A stretch of 37,665 nucleotides of DNA, taken from NCBI GenBank assembly GCA_029976005.1, contig JARKOQ010000141.1, forward strand, positions 1-37,665, written 5' to 3'. This DNA is from Aggregatilineales bacterium (GTDB taxonomy: Bacteria; Chloroflexota; Anaerolineae; Aggregatilineales; Ch27). The translations under genes were made by a program, and so were the position numbers. Shown in pieces: positions 23,664-31,604 of this stretch (its first letter is position 1; each line of letters starts with the position of its first letter). The notes under the pieces were generated by a model. The model searched no databases. It saw only the letters and a program-made list of their open reading frames with translations, and was not told where the DNA came from.

Positions 23664-24161
23664 TCAATCGACCCCGACCACCGGGCTGCGCCGTTCCATC
23701 AGGACGGTATCGCGCCATTCGCCGTGCAGCCGGCCAATCCGCTCCCGCGTCCCGACCAGTCGGAACCCGCACGCCTCGTGCAAGGCGAGGCTGGCCCGGT
23801 TATTGGCCATGATCCCGGCCTGCACCGTCCAGAAGCCCGCCGCTTCCGAGGCCTCGACCAGGGCCGCCAGCAGCCGCCGGCCCACCCCCTGGCCGCGCGC
23901 GCTGGCCGCGATGTAGATGCTGACCTCGGCCACGCCGCGATACACGCACCGGCTCGACACGGGCGACAGCACCGCCCAGCCCACCACCGCGCCATCCCGG
24001 CGGGCGACCAGACGCGGGGCCGGAAGGTGAGCCTGATCCCACTTCTCCCAGGCAGGCACCTCCGTCTCGAAGGTCGCCAGCCCGGTGGCAATCCCCTCGG
24101 CATAGATCGCCGCCACCGCCGTCCAGTCCTCCGCCCGCATCGCCTCGATCGCCACGTCCAT
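23664..24161 (-). CDS. GNAT family acetyltransferase (phosphinothricin acetyltransferase-like)
   Basis: 165 residues. The order of motifs fits the PAT/Bar-like subgroup: GIATGLATFETEVPAWEKW near the N-terminus, then YRGVAEVSIYIAASARGQGVGRRLL for acetyl-CoA binding, then FWTVQAGIMANNRASLALHEACGFRLVG. Members of this subgroup acetylate amino-acid-like amines such as phosphinothricin or methionine sulfoximine; the true substrate here is unknown. ATG 24161 is chosen because the domain begins there. The frame extends to 24275 with no homologous-looking sequence. Confidence 0.85.
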   Translation of the reverse strand: MDVAIEAMRAEDWTAVAAIYAEGIATGLATFETEVPAWEKWDQAHLPAPRLVARRDGAVVGWAVLSPVSSRCVYRGVAEVSIYIAASARGQGVGRRLLAALVEASEAAGFWTVQAGIMANNRASLALHEACGFRLVGTRERIGRLHGEWRDTVLMERRSPVVGVD

Positions 24162-24424
24162 GCTGAGTAGTCCCCCCGCCCGATTCGGATTGAAGCCTCT
24201 GTTATACCACCCCACCCCCGCGCGCACGTCTGGAAACGCCATCCAACCCCACTCGGACAAATTGAACAGACGCATCTCAGCGCTCAGCCATCAGCGAAGG
24301 GCAGAAACAGCCAGGAAGTGCCATTGCCAGAGTTGATTTTCGTCGCCCCAGTGTGCCGACCGGCAGTGTGCGATCCACGCCCGTTTTTGCTTTTCGCCTG
24401 GGCCTGCCGCTTCGCGGCGGCCCC
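24162..24424. other. Gene-free stretch before the sulfite-oxidase-like gene
   Basis: From 24162 to the promoter at 24425 I see no supported gene. It holds a short heptameric tract at 24278-24298 and a GC hairpin near 24408-24420 (GCCGC-TTC-GCGGC) with no T-run. Confidence 0.5.
24278..24298. repeat. Three heptamers (CAGCGCT, CAGCCAT, CAGCGAA)
   Basis: Three consecutive 7-bp units share CAGC. It is short, but it resembles the longer heptameric tracts at 28331-28372 and 35398-35432. Confidence 0.4.
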
Positions 24425-24454
24425 TTGGAAGGCCTGGGCGAGTGTGGGTATACT
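24425..24454 (+). promoter_or_regulatory. Promoter of the sulfite-oxidase-like gene
   Basis: TTGGAA (24425-24430), 18-nt spacer, TATACT (24449-24454), about 50 nt before the ATG. Confidence 0.6.
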
Positions 24455-24505
24455 CCAATCTCATCCCGTTCAGGTCCAGTTCAACCCAGCCCGCTGAGGT
24501 AGCCT

Positions 24506-25120
<615 letters not shown>

Positions 25121-25153
25121 CCCTCCCGAACCAGGACCATGCCCCAAATAGAA

Positions 25154-25187
25154 GGCGCCGCGCCCGGAGATTCCGGAACGCGGCGCC
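25154..25187. terminator. Nested GC hairpin between convergent genes
   Basis: GGCGCCGCG (25154-25162) pairs perfectly with CGCGGCGCC (25179-25187), with an inner stem CCGGA/TCCGG. The T-run is poor on the plus strand; CTTCTATTT follows on the minus strand. It is probably a terminator for the flavoprotein gene. Confidence 0.6.
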
Positions 25188-25235
25188 AGCGTACCTGCGG
25201 AAAGCGGCTGGTTTTCACACGCTGCGACCAACAGC

Positions 25236-26219
25236 TCAGGACCAGTCTGGCCGGAGAGCGGCTCTTCCGCTGAGATACCGATCGATTGCCATGGCGGAGA
25301 TCACGCCGTCCGCCGCGGCCACCACCGCCTGCTTGATGTGATTACACAGCAGGTCGCCAATCGCGAACACGCCGGGCACCGGCGTCTGGTACTGCCCATC
25401 GACCACCAGGCAGCCGCCCTCGGTCGTCGGGAGCTGGCCCTGCAGGAAATCCGTGATGGGCTTGTTGCCCTGCAGGTACACGAATGCTCCTCGCACCGGC
25501 AGAATCGTCTCCTCACCCTCGCGCGGCGCGATCCGCACCCCGGTGACGAGCTGATCGCCCAGAATTTCGCGCAGGCGGGTGGCGTAATGCACCTCGATGA
25601 CTGGATTGGCCTCCACCTTACGGGCTTCCTCGGCCTCGACCTTCAGGTCGGGCGTCTGGACCAGCAGGTGCACCTTGCTGGCGAATTTGGCCAGGTGGAA
25701 CGCCTCCTCGACTGCCTCGTCGTTGTTCCCGGCGACGGCCACTTCCAATCCCTGGAAGAACGCCCCGTCACAGGTCGCGCAGTAGCTCACCCCACGCCCC
25801 AGGAATTCCTCCTCGCCCTGCACGCCCCTGGCGCGGCCCATCGAGCCGGTCGCCAGGATAACGGCGCGGGCGGTATACGTCCCGCCGCTGGCGAAGATCA
25901 CCTTGGGATCGCTGCTCAGATCGACCGAGAGCACCTTGTCCTGCCTGAACTCCGCGCCGAAGGCCATCGCCTGCTCGCGCATCGTCTGAAGCAGATCGGC
26001 CCCGCTGATCTCGCCCGGCACGCCGGGATAGTTGGCGATCTTGTGGGTCAGGCCCAGCGCCCCGGCGGTCAGGCCCTTGTCGATGACCAGGGTGCTCAGT
26101 TTGGCGCGGGCGGTATATATCGCGGCGGAAGCGCCACCGGGGCCGCCGCCGATGATGATCACGTCGTAGTGACTCGCGGTGCTTTCATTCTGGGATGGAG
26201 TCAGGCTAAAGCTCACCAT
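25236..26219 (-). CDS. trxB: Thioredoxin-reductase-like FAD/NAD(P)H oxidoreductase
   Basis: 327 residues, normal for low-molecular-weight thioredoxin reductase. The FAD-binding GGGPGG is at 24-29 and the redox-active CATC at C147-C150 (SYCATCDGAFF). The NAD(P)-binding segment reads VAVAGNNDEAVEEA, where most TrxB have GGGDSAVEEA. The C-terminal FAD motif is GVFAIGD. It should pass electrons from NAD(P)H to a thioredoxin-like disulfide; no thioredoxin gene is nearby. The altered nucleotide motif may mean a different electron donor. ATG 26219 is preferred over 26225 and 26261 because GAGG (26229-26226) lies 6 nt upstream. It is divergent from the cysteine-synthase gene. Confidence 0.88.
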   Translation of the reverse strand: MVSFSLTPSQNESTASHYDVIIIGGGPGGASAAIYTARAKLSTLVIDKGLTAGALGLTHKIANYPGVPGEISGADLLQTMREQAMAFGAEFRQDKVLSVDLSSDPKVIFASGGTYTARAVILATGSMGRARGVQGEEEFLGRGVSYCATCDGAFFQGLEVAVAGNNDEAVEEAFHLAKFASKVHLLVQTPDLKVEAEEARKVEANPVIEVHYATRLREILGDQLVTGVRIAPREGEETILPVRGAFVYLQGNKPITDFLQGQLPTTEGGCLVVDGQYQTPVPGVFAIGDLLCNHIKQAVVAAADGVISAMAIDRYLSGRAALRPDWS

Positions 26220-26412
26220 CAACATCCTCGCTTCAAACGGTATCGTCGCTGTTCTTGCCATTTGGATGCAAGCCTCGCCGTGACGTTACCTGACCGGCGC
26301 GATTCTGACGCACCTCCTACAAATCGCTGAGCCGCACTGGCAACCGGCCCAAACGTAAGACGCCGTAACTCCGCCGCGTCGAGACTCACAAGAGATTTGG
26401 GCAAGCGGCCCA

Positions 26413-26441
26413 TTGACAGCCGCCGGAGATGCCGCTACAGT
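26413..26441 (+). promoter_or_regulatory. Promoter of the cysteine-synthase-like gene
   Basis: TTGACA (26413-26418), 17-nt spacer, TACAGT (26436-26441). The transcript would start near 26448, giving a leader of about 245 nt to the ATG at 26693. Confidence 0.65.
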
Positions 26442-26447
26442 TAAAGT

Positions 26448-26692
26448 GTTGTCGGTAAGAGACAGGGTCATCCTATGTCACACGTTTGCACATGTCTGAA
26501 GCGGGGCCGCTAGCTACTCCCTTCAGACAGTGAACGAGGACCGGAATCATCCTCCGGCCAGCAGGCAGAGAAGAGAGAGTGGCAGCGTCCCCGCGGCGAT
26601 GGCTTGCACCCATCGCCTGAAGTTTGTCCGGGGACCGGATCGCCGCTCTTTTGTTTTGCCTGTTGGCCGTTTTGTTGCCTGTGAGGATGACC
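26448..26692 (+). promoter_or_regulatory. Long structured 5' leader of the cysteine-synthase-like gene
   Basis: About 245 nt without a supported gene. It contains GGCGATGG (26595-26602) pairing perfectly with CCATCGCC (26610-26617) over a 7-nt loop, and GAGG/CCTC plus CCGG/CCGG pairings around 26535-26560. A T-rich stretch at 26648-26678 lies before the ribosome site. I compared it by eye with T-box and SAM-I/IV consensus and it does not match. It may be an undescribed cis-regulatory RNA or simply a long leader. Confidence 0.4.
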
Positions 26693-27633
26693 ATGACCAT
26701 CACCCTAAGAAACCTGACGTTCGCGGTCAGACCCCAGACCGCGAGGTGGGCAACACCCCCCTGATCGGCTTCCGGCGGATCACCGCCCACCTGCCCGCCA
26801 ATGTCGCCATCTACGCCAAAGCCGAATGGCACAATCCGGGCGGCAGCGTGAAAGACCGCGCCGCGCTCAATATCATCCGCACCGCCGAGGAACGCGGCCT
26901 GCTCACCCCCGGCAAGACCATTCTGGACAGCACCAGCGGCAATACCGGGATCGCCCTTGCCATGTTCGGCGCGGTGCGCGGTTACCCGGTCCGGCTGTTC
27001 CTGCCGGAGAACGCCAGCCCGGAGCGGATCCAAATTCTGCGCGCCTACGGCGCGGAGCTGAGCCTGACCGACCCGCTGGCCGGCGCGGACGGCGCGCTGG
27101 TCGCCGCCCGCGCCCTGGCTGCCGCCGAGCCGGATCGCTACTTCTATGCCGACCAGTACAACAACCCGGCCAACTGGCAGGCCCATTACCACGGCACAGC
27201 GCTGGAAATCTGGGAGCAGACCTGCAAACAAGTCACCCACTTCGTCGCCGTCCTGGGCACCAGCGGCACGTTTGTCGGCACGGCCCGCCGTCTGAAGGAA
27301 CTCAACCCGGCCCTTCAGGCCATCTCGCTCCAGCCCGATTCTCCGTTCAACGGCCTGGAAGGCATGAAGCACATGCCGACCGCCATCCGGCCCGGCATCT
27401 ACGACCCGCGTCTGGCCGACGCCAACCTGGGAATCGGCACCGAGGCGGCCTATGCCATGCTGCGCCGCCTGGCCCGCGAAGAGGGCCTTCTGGTCGGGAT
27501 CAGCAGCGGGGCGGCCCTGACCGGCGCGTTGCAGATCGCCGAGGCGCGGGCCGCCGCAGGGCAGGCCGCGACGATCGTGACCATCTTCGCGGACAGCGGC
27601 TTCAAGTACCTGTCCGGCGCGGCTTACCGCTGA
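26693..27633 (+). CDS. Cysteine synthase-like PLP enzyme with disrupted 5' end
   Basis: The body of the protein, from GNTPLIGF to the C-terminus, is a CysK/CysM-type enzyme that makes cysteine from an activated serine and sulfide. The PLP lysine is in NPGGSVKDRA (codon 26851-26853). The phosphate-binding STSGNTGIALA, the LGTSGTFVGTARRL loop and GISSGAALTGA are all present. The start is abnormal. GTGAGGATGACC plus ATG 26693 is a good ribosome site, but that frame (MTITLRNLTFAV...) ends at TGA 26762-26764, while the enzyme frame is +2. Removing 20 nt (about 26727-26746) would join the frames as MTITLRNLTFAVGNTPLIG, which looks like a normal CysK N-terminus. Alternatives are a GTG start at 26746 with no Shine-Dalgarno, or a TTG at 26656. 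Function of the intact product is likely; expression is uncertain. Confidence 0.8.
26721..26744 (+). other. Hairpin at the frame break of the cysteine-synthase gene
   Basis: TCGCGGTC (26721-26728) pairs perfectly with GACCGCGA (26737-26744) around an 8-nt loop. It overlaps the 20-nt segment whose removal restores the reading frame. It lies about 28 nt after the ATG at 26693 and directly before the in-frame GTG at 26746. Confidence 0.6.
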
Positions 27634-27635
27634 AC

Positions 27636-27665
27636 TGGACATGAGCGGCGTGGGTGCGCTAGACT
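27636..27665 (+). promoter_or_regulatory. Candidate promoter of the DUF1349 gene
   Basis: TGGACA (27636-27641), 18-nt spacer, TAGACT (27660-27665). It begins just after the cysteine-synthase stop codon. Confidence 0.4.
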
Positions 27666-27704
27666 GGTGAGTCGTTCAGCCTGTGTCCAAAGGAGCGCAA
27701 GCCC

Positions 27705-28244
27705 ATGGAATGGTACAACGAGCCACCGGAATGGACGGCCGAGAACGGCCGGATCACGGTCAAATCGGCCGGTAAAACGGACTTCTGGCGCAAGACTCAC
27801 TACGGCGGAGTCCGCGACAGCGGCCATTTCTATTACGAAGCGGTCACGGGAGACTTCGAGGCGGAAGTCACGATCCAGGGCGAGTATGCCGTTCTCTACG
27901 ACCAGGCCGGGCTGATGGTCCGCGAGAACGAGTCCACCTGGCTCAAGTGCGGAATCGAGCTGCTCAACGGCGTGCAGCAGGCCAGCGTGGTGGTGACGCG
28001 CGATTTCTCCGACTGGTCGGTGATCCCGCTCGATCCGCCGCCCGCGACCATTCGCTTCCTGATCCGGCGGCACGGCGGCACGGTTGAGGTCAGCTACGCC
28101 CTGCCCGGCGGCGAGTTCCATCTCCAGCGCCAGGCCACCCTCAGCGCCACGGCCACGCTCCAGGTCGGGATCATGTGCTGCGCGCCGACCGGCGACGGCT
28201 TCACGGCCCGTTTCGAGGGGCTGCGCATCGCCCCCGTGCGTTAG
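27705..28244 (+). CDS. DUF1349 family protein
   Basis: 179 residues forming a concanavalin-like beta-sandwich. The order DFWRKTHYGGVRDSGHFYYE, GDFEAEVTIQGEYAVLYDQAGLMVRENESTW, SVVVTRDFSDWSV and a C-terminal VGIMCCAPTGDGFTARFEGLRI is typical of DUF1349 (the yeast Ree1-like family). The biochemical role is not established; a carbohydrate or small-ligand binding role is often guessed. There is no signal peptide, so it is cytoplasmic. AAAGGAG (27689-27695) lies 9 nt before the ATG. Confidence 0.87.
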   Translation: MEWYNEPPEWTAENGRITVKSAGKTDFWRKTHYGGVRDSGHFYYEAVTGDFEAEVTIQGEYAVLYDQAGLMVRENESTWLKCGIELLNGVQQASVVVTRDFSDWSVIPLDPPPATIRFLIRRHGGTVEVSYALPGGEFHLQRQATLSATATLQVGIMCCAPTGDGFTARFEGLRIAPVR

Positions 28245-28293
28245 GCCAGAGCAACCCTGCGGCCCCGCCTTCCGGCCGCATTCCGGCAAAGAA

Positions 28294-28322
28294 AACCGGG
28301 CGCAGGTCTTCTGCGCCCGGTT
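28294..28322 (+). terminator. Terminator after the DUF1349 gene
   Basis: AACCGGGCGCAG (28294-28305) pairs perfectly with CTGCGCCCGGTT (28311-28322), with a 5-nt loop and CGCGTTTTC after it. Confidence 0.8.
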
Positions 28323-28330
28323 CGCGTTTT

Positions 28331-28372
28331 CACCACTCACCACCAACCACCCACCAATAACCAGTGACCGCC
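28331..28372. repeat. Six consecutive degenerate heptamers
   Basis: Six back-to-back 7-bp units with consensus near (C/A)ACCACC fill the gap exactly from the terminator tail to the stop codon of the next gene. Each contains ACC at the same position. Confidence 0.6.
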
Positions 28373-29560
28373 CTATCCCACCCAACGCTCCGTGACCTTG
28401 AAGCCGCGCTCGCGGATTTTCTCCATGAAGCGAGTGGAGGTAACGGCCTTCTCCATCGGCCAGACTCCCGGCCCGACCTCGCCGCGCGCGATCAGCTCGC
28501 ACATAATCGCCGCGTGCCAGCCGGTCAGGCGTTCCATGCCGGTGAAGCCGGTCACCGCGTCGTAACCATCGACAATGTCCACCTCGAAGACCAGATCGCG
28601 CCCGTCGCGCGCGCCGATGCCCTGGGCGCGCATCACGCAGATGTCGACCACCCGCTCGACCTCGACCTGAGGGCCGAGCAGGGCATGGTAGAACTCGCGC
28701 GGGCTGATCCGCACCGTGCCGGGGATCAGCTCGATCGGCTCTTCCTCGAACAGGCCCAGGTCCTTGAAGGCCCGGAACTGGGCGAAGTGGCCCGGATAGC
28801 GGCAAATCTTGTTTTCGTAAACCTGGAACTGGCCTTCGTAGGTATAGGGCACGGTGGACGTGCCGCCGGACGCGACGAAGGCTTCCAGCTTGCCCAACCC
28901 CTCGAACTCGATCTCCTCCAGCTCCGTGAAGGTCTCGACCAGGGTAATCTTGCCATCCCGCAGGAAGACGGCCTGGCCGGAATACTCGTTGGTCAGCCCG
29001 TTGATGTGGAACGAGCACTGGTAGCCCCAGGGCTTGGGCGGATCGACCGGCAGGCCGCCGTCCCAGATGCGCACTTCGCGCGGGGTCGCGCCCTCGGCGG
29101 CCAGCTTCTCCGCCGTGTACAGGCCCATCGTGTTATTGAGACCCGGCCCCATCCCGCAGTCCGGCACGATCGCCACTCCACACGCGCGCGCCTCGCCATC
29201 CATCTTGAGCTGGTTGAGCACGGTCTGGGTGTGCCCGCCCAGGTCGACCATATGCGTGCCGGCCTGGATCGCGGCCTGGGTGCAGGCCGGGATGAACCGA
29301 TAGGGAACCGCGCACAGATAGACGTCCACCGGCCCCAGAAAATCGACCAGGGCATCGAAGTCGCGCGCGTCAAGCTGCACGCCGGAAGCCACCTCGCGGC
29401 CCACCAGCCGGTTGATCCGCTCCGCGGCCTTGCGCGCCACGCCGCCGTCCGCATCCGCCAGGACAACGCGCCCGCCCCCTCCGCGCTGGATCATGTCATA
29501 CGCTGCGGCCGTGCCCTGCCGCCCGGCTCCCACCACGGCATAGTTGATTGGTTCGGTCAT
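28373..29560 (-). CDS. Saccharopine dehydrogenase family oxidoreductase
   Basis: 395 residues. An N-terminal Rossmann fold (YAVVGAGRQGTAAAYDMI) binds NAD(P). It is followed by VDVYLCAVPYRFIPACTQAAIQAGTHMVDLGG and VPDCGMGPGLNN, typical of the saccharopine dehydrogenase / lysine 6-dehydrogenase / carboxynorspermidine-dehydrogenase group. The C-terminal domain has GGTSTVPYTYEGQFQVYENKICRYPGHF, close to the lysine 6-dehydrogenase style. The likely reaction is NAD(P)-dependent oxidation of an amino-acid amine, with the exact substrate open. AAGGTGG precedes the ATG. A perfect 17-bp palindrome lies 31 bp upstream. Confidence 0.87.
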   Translation of the reverse strand: MTEPINYAVVGAGRQGTAAAYDMIQRGGGGRVVLADADGGVARKAAERINRLVGREVASGVQLDARDFDALVDFLGPVDVYLCAVPYRFIPACTQAAIQAGTHMVDLGGHTQTVLNQLKMDGEARACGVAIVPDCGMGPGLNNTMGLYTAEKLAAEGATPREVRIWDGGLPVDPPKPWGYQCSFHINGLTNEYSGQAVFLRDGKITLVETFTELEEIEFEGLGKLEAFVASGGTSTVPYTYEGQFQVYENKICRYPGHFAQFRAFKDLGLFEEEPIELIPGTVRISPREFYHALLGPQVEVERVVDICVMRAQGIGARDGRDLVFEVDIVDGYDAVTGFTGMERLTGWHAAIMCELIARGEVGPGVWPMEKAVTSTRFMEKIRERGFKVTERWVG

Positions 29561-29590
29561 GTGCCACCTTCTGCCCGATCACAAGAAGCG

Positions 29591-29607
29591 CAATAGGGTC
29601 CCTATTG
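29591..29607. promoter_or_regulatory. Perfect 17-bp palindrome upstream of the saccharopine-dehydrogenase-like gene
   Basis: CAATAGGG-T-CCCTATTG is a perfect 8-1-8 inverted repeat with partial symmetry beyond it. It is a typical size for a dimeric repressor operator and lies in the 95-bp gap in front of the gene at 28373-29560. Confidence 0.6.
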
Positions 29608-29655
29608 TGAACCGAAAAGGGGAAGAAAACCAACCTTTCGCGGGAGGATTCGCGC

Positions 29656-30801
29656 TTATTCCGCCGCAGGCATGCCGTTCAGGGTGCCGATGTACGTCGC
29701 CGCCGCGACCTGCCGAATCTCGCCCGTCGCGACATTGAGCTTCCAGGTGCCATCCTGGCGCGGATTGACCAGCAGGACGCCGCTGTTGGCCTCCGTCCAG
29801 CGTACCGGCAGGAGGGGGGCCAGAATCGGGCTGACCAGCGCCGCGCGCTGCCGGGCGGCGTCCACGTCCATCACGGCCAGCATGAAGCGCTCGCGCCCAC
29901 TTCCCGCGCTGTCGATGGTCAGGTTGTTGGCCAGGCTGTAGATCACGTGCTTCCCATCCGGAGAGACCAGGGCCGCGCCCGCCGCCTGATAGGTCGTGTC
30001 GAGCGTCGGGGCGAACCGGTCGACCCGCGCGGCCAGATCCCAGACGCGAACGTCGTAACCGCCGCCGGAGCCAACCTGTTCCAGCCGGGCGAAGGTATTG
30101 CCATCCGGCGAAAACGCCGCGCCGCAGTAACAGTTCGGCTCAAAAGGCAGCAGTTCCGGGGACATCACCCCGGCCTGGGTGTTCAACCGGTAGATCGAGG
30201 CATAGGCGGGATAAAAGGAGAAACCCGCCACGCCCTGCGGCTGGCGGTCGAAGAAGAACACGCGCGCGTTGGTCAGGGCGATCGGGACCGCCCGCACAAA
30301 GGCATCCGGCCCATCGGTCAGGATGATCTGGGGCTGGGTGCCATCCCAGCGGGCCAGGGTCGTCACGCTTTGGAGCTGCCCGTCGGCCTGGCGGTTGGTG
30401 AGCATCCAGGCGATCCACTGACCGTCCGGGGAAACCACCCAGTCGATGCGCTCCGTCTCCGGTGCGGGCTGGATGAAGGGATGGTGCTCCGTCCGGCCGT
30501 CCGGCCACAGGCGGTACAGCGCCCGCGTGTCCGGGTCTTCGTACAAAACATATTCGCCAACCAGGGTGAAGCGTTCGCCGCGCACGTCGGCGCTGAGCAC
30601 GTCCCCGGTCACCATCCGGATGAAGTACACCCGCGCCAACCCGGCCTGCCCATCCGGCGGAGCCAGCATCACGTACACTTCCACCGGATCGGAAAGGGTC
30701 TGCTGCGCCCGGACGGCCGCCCCACCCCCACCCCAGACGGCCAGACCGGCCGCCACGATCAACCAGACAAACCGGCGCCAGCCAATGCGCTCATTCCGCA
30801 T
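29656..30801 (-). CDS. Secreted propeller-like protein
   Basis: 381 residues with an N-terminal signal peptide or anchor (RRFVWLIVAAGLAVWGGGGAAVRAQ). WD40/PD40-like strands follow: WVVSPDGQWIAWML, AAFSPDGNTFARLEQ, ALVSPDGKHVIYSLA. The C-terminus WKLNVATGEIRQVAAATYIGTLNG resembles the last blade. It is probably an extracytoplasmic beta-propeller of unknown ligand. Its ATG at 30801 overlaps the upstream sirtuin's TGA (30793-30791) by 11 bp, so translation is coupled and the three genes form an operon. Confidence 0.82.
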   Translation of the reverse strand: MRNERIGWRRFVWLIVAAGLAVWGGGGAAVRAQQTLSDPVEVYVMLAPPDGQAGLARVYFIRMVTGDVLSADVRGERFTLVGEYVLYEDPDTRALYRLWPDGRTEHHPFIQPAPETERIDWVVSPDGQWIAWMLTNRQADGQLQSVTTLARWDGTQPQIILTDGPDAFVRAVPIALTNARVFFFDRQPQGVAGFSFYPAYASIYRLNTQAGVMSPELLPFEPNCYCGAAFSPDGNTFARLEQVGSGGGYDVRVWDLAARVDRFAPTLDTTYQAAGAALVSPDGKHVIYSLANNLTIDSAGSGRERFMLAVMDVDAARQRAALVSPILAPLLPVRWTEANSGVLLVNPRQDGTWKLNVATGEIRQVAAATYIGTLNGMPAAE

Positions 30802-31591
30802 GGGATGAAATCTTCTCCTCGCGCAGCAATCGAACCGCTTCCACGACCTGCGGGAGTATCTCCCCGGAAGGCCCTTCCAGCCAGACGTCCGCGATCGCCG
30901 TGATTCCGCTGCGATTGGGATTGACGTCGATCAGGTGCGCGCCGAATTCCTTGGCCAGGTAAGGCAGGCTGGCGGCGGGCTGCACGATCCCCGACGTGCC
31001 CACCACCAGCAGCACGTCCGCCTGGCGGCATTCCCCCACGGCCCGGTCGATCAGTTCCGGGGGCAGCATCTCGCCGAACCAGACTACGTCCGGCCGCGCC
31101 CAGCGCCCGCAGAACAGGCAGCGCGGCACGCCATCGTCCGGGAAGCCCGGCTCCATTTCTTCCTCGGTGAGGTAAGTCGGATCGCCCAGGCAGTCGAAGA
31201 AGCAGCGATTGCGCATCAGCGTGCCATGAATCGGCACGACGTCGGTGCTGCCCGCCCGCTGGTGCAGGTCGTCGATGTTCTGCGTCACCAGCACCACCTG
31301 GGGCAGCAGCCGCTCAAGCTGGGCCAGCGCGACGTGGCCCGGATTGGGCTGCGCCTGGCGGCACAGATCGCGCAGGTGTTCGTGCCACCGCCAGGACGCG
31401 ACCGGATCGGCCAGGAAGCCGGTGATGCTGGCGACCTGCATCGGGTCGTACTGGCTCCATAACCCCTCGCCCTTCTCGCGGAAGGTCGGCACGCCGCTTT
31501 CACGGCTGACCCCCGCGCCGGTCAGCACGACCAGCCGCCGGCAGCGCTCGATCAGGATGGCCGCCTGCCGGATTCGTTCGGAACTGTTCAC
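30791..31591 (-). CDS. Sirtuin (Sir2-type NAD-dependent protein deacylase), second of a tandem pair
   Basis: 266 residues. It removes acyl groups from lysines using NAD. NAD-binding GAGVSRESGVPTFR, QNIDDLH, catalytic His in PIHGTLM (H122) and GTSGIVQPAA are intact. The zinc ligands are C130-x3-C134 and C158-x2-C161. At the acyl-pocket positions that read Y-x-x-R in desuccinylating sirtuins it has H70-E71-H72-L73, so both marker residues are lost. GTG 31591 is chosen because GAGGGG lies 5 nt upstream and the upstream sirtuin stops 14 nt before it; the open frame to 31699 lies inside that gene. It is cytoplasmic. Confidence 0.92.
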   Translation of the reverse strand: MNSSERIRQAAILIERCRRLVVLTGAGVSRESGVPTFREKGEGLWSQYDPMQVASITGFLADPVASWRWHEHLRDLCRQAQPNPGHVALAQLERLLPQVVLVTQNIDDLHQRAGSTDVVPIHGTLMRNRCFFDCLGDPTYLTEEEMEPGFPDDGVPRCLFCGRWARPDVVWFGEMLPPELIDRAVGECRQADVLLVVGTSGIVQPAASLPYLAKEFGAHLIDVNPNRSGITAIADVWLEGPSGEILPQVVEAVRLLREEKISSHAE

Positions 31592-31604
31592 GATGTCCCC
31601 TCTT

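Noticed and set aside
26448-26692. T-box or SAM riboswitch in the cysteine synthase leader
   Set aside because: GAGAGTGGCAGCG and CAGAGA recall T-box parts, but the GGGTGGNACCGCG box and a proper antiterminator are missing. The SAM-I/IV core is also absent.
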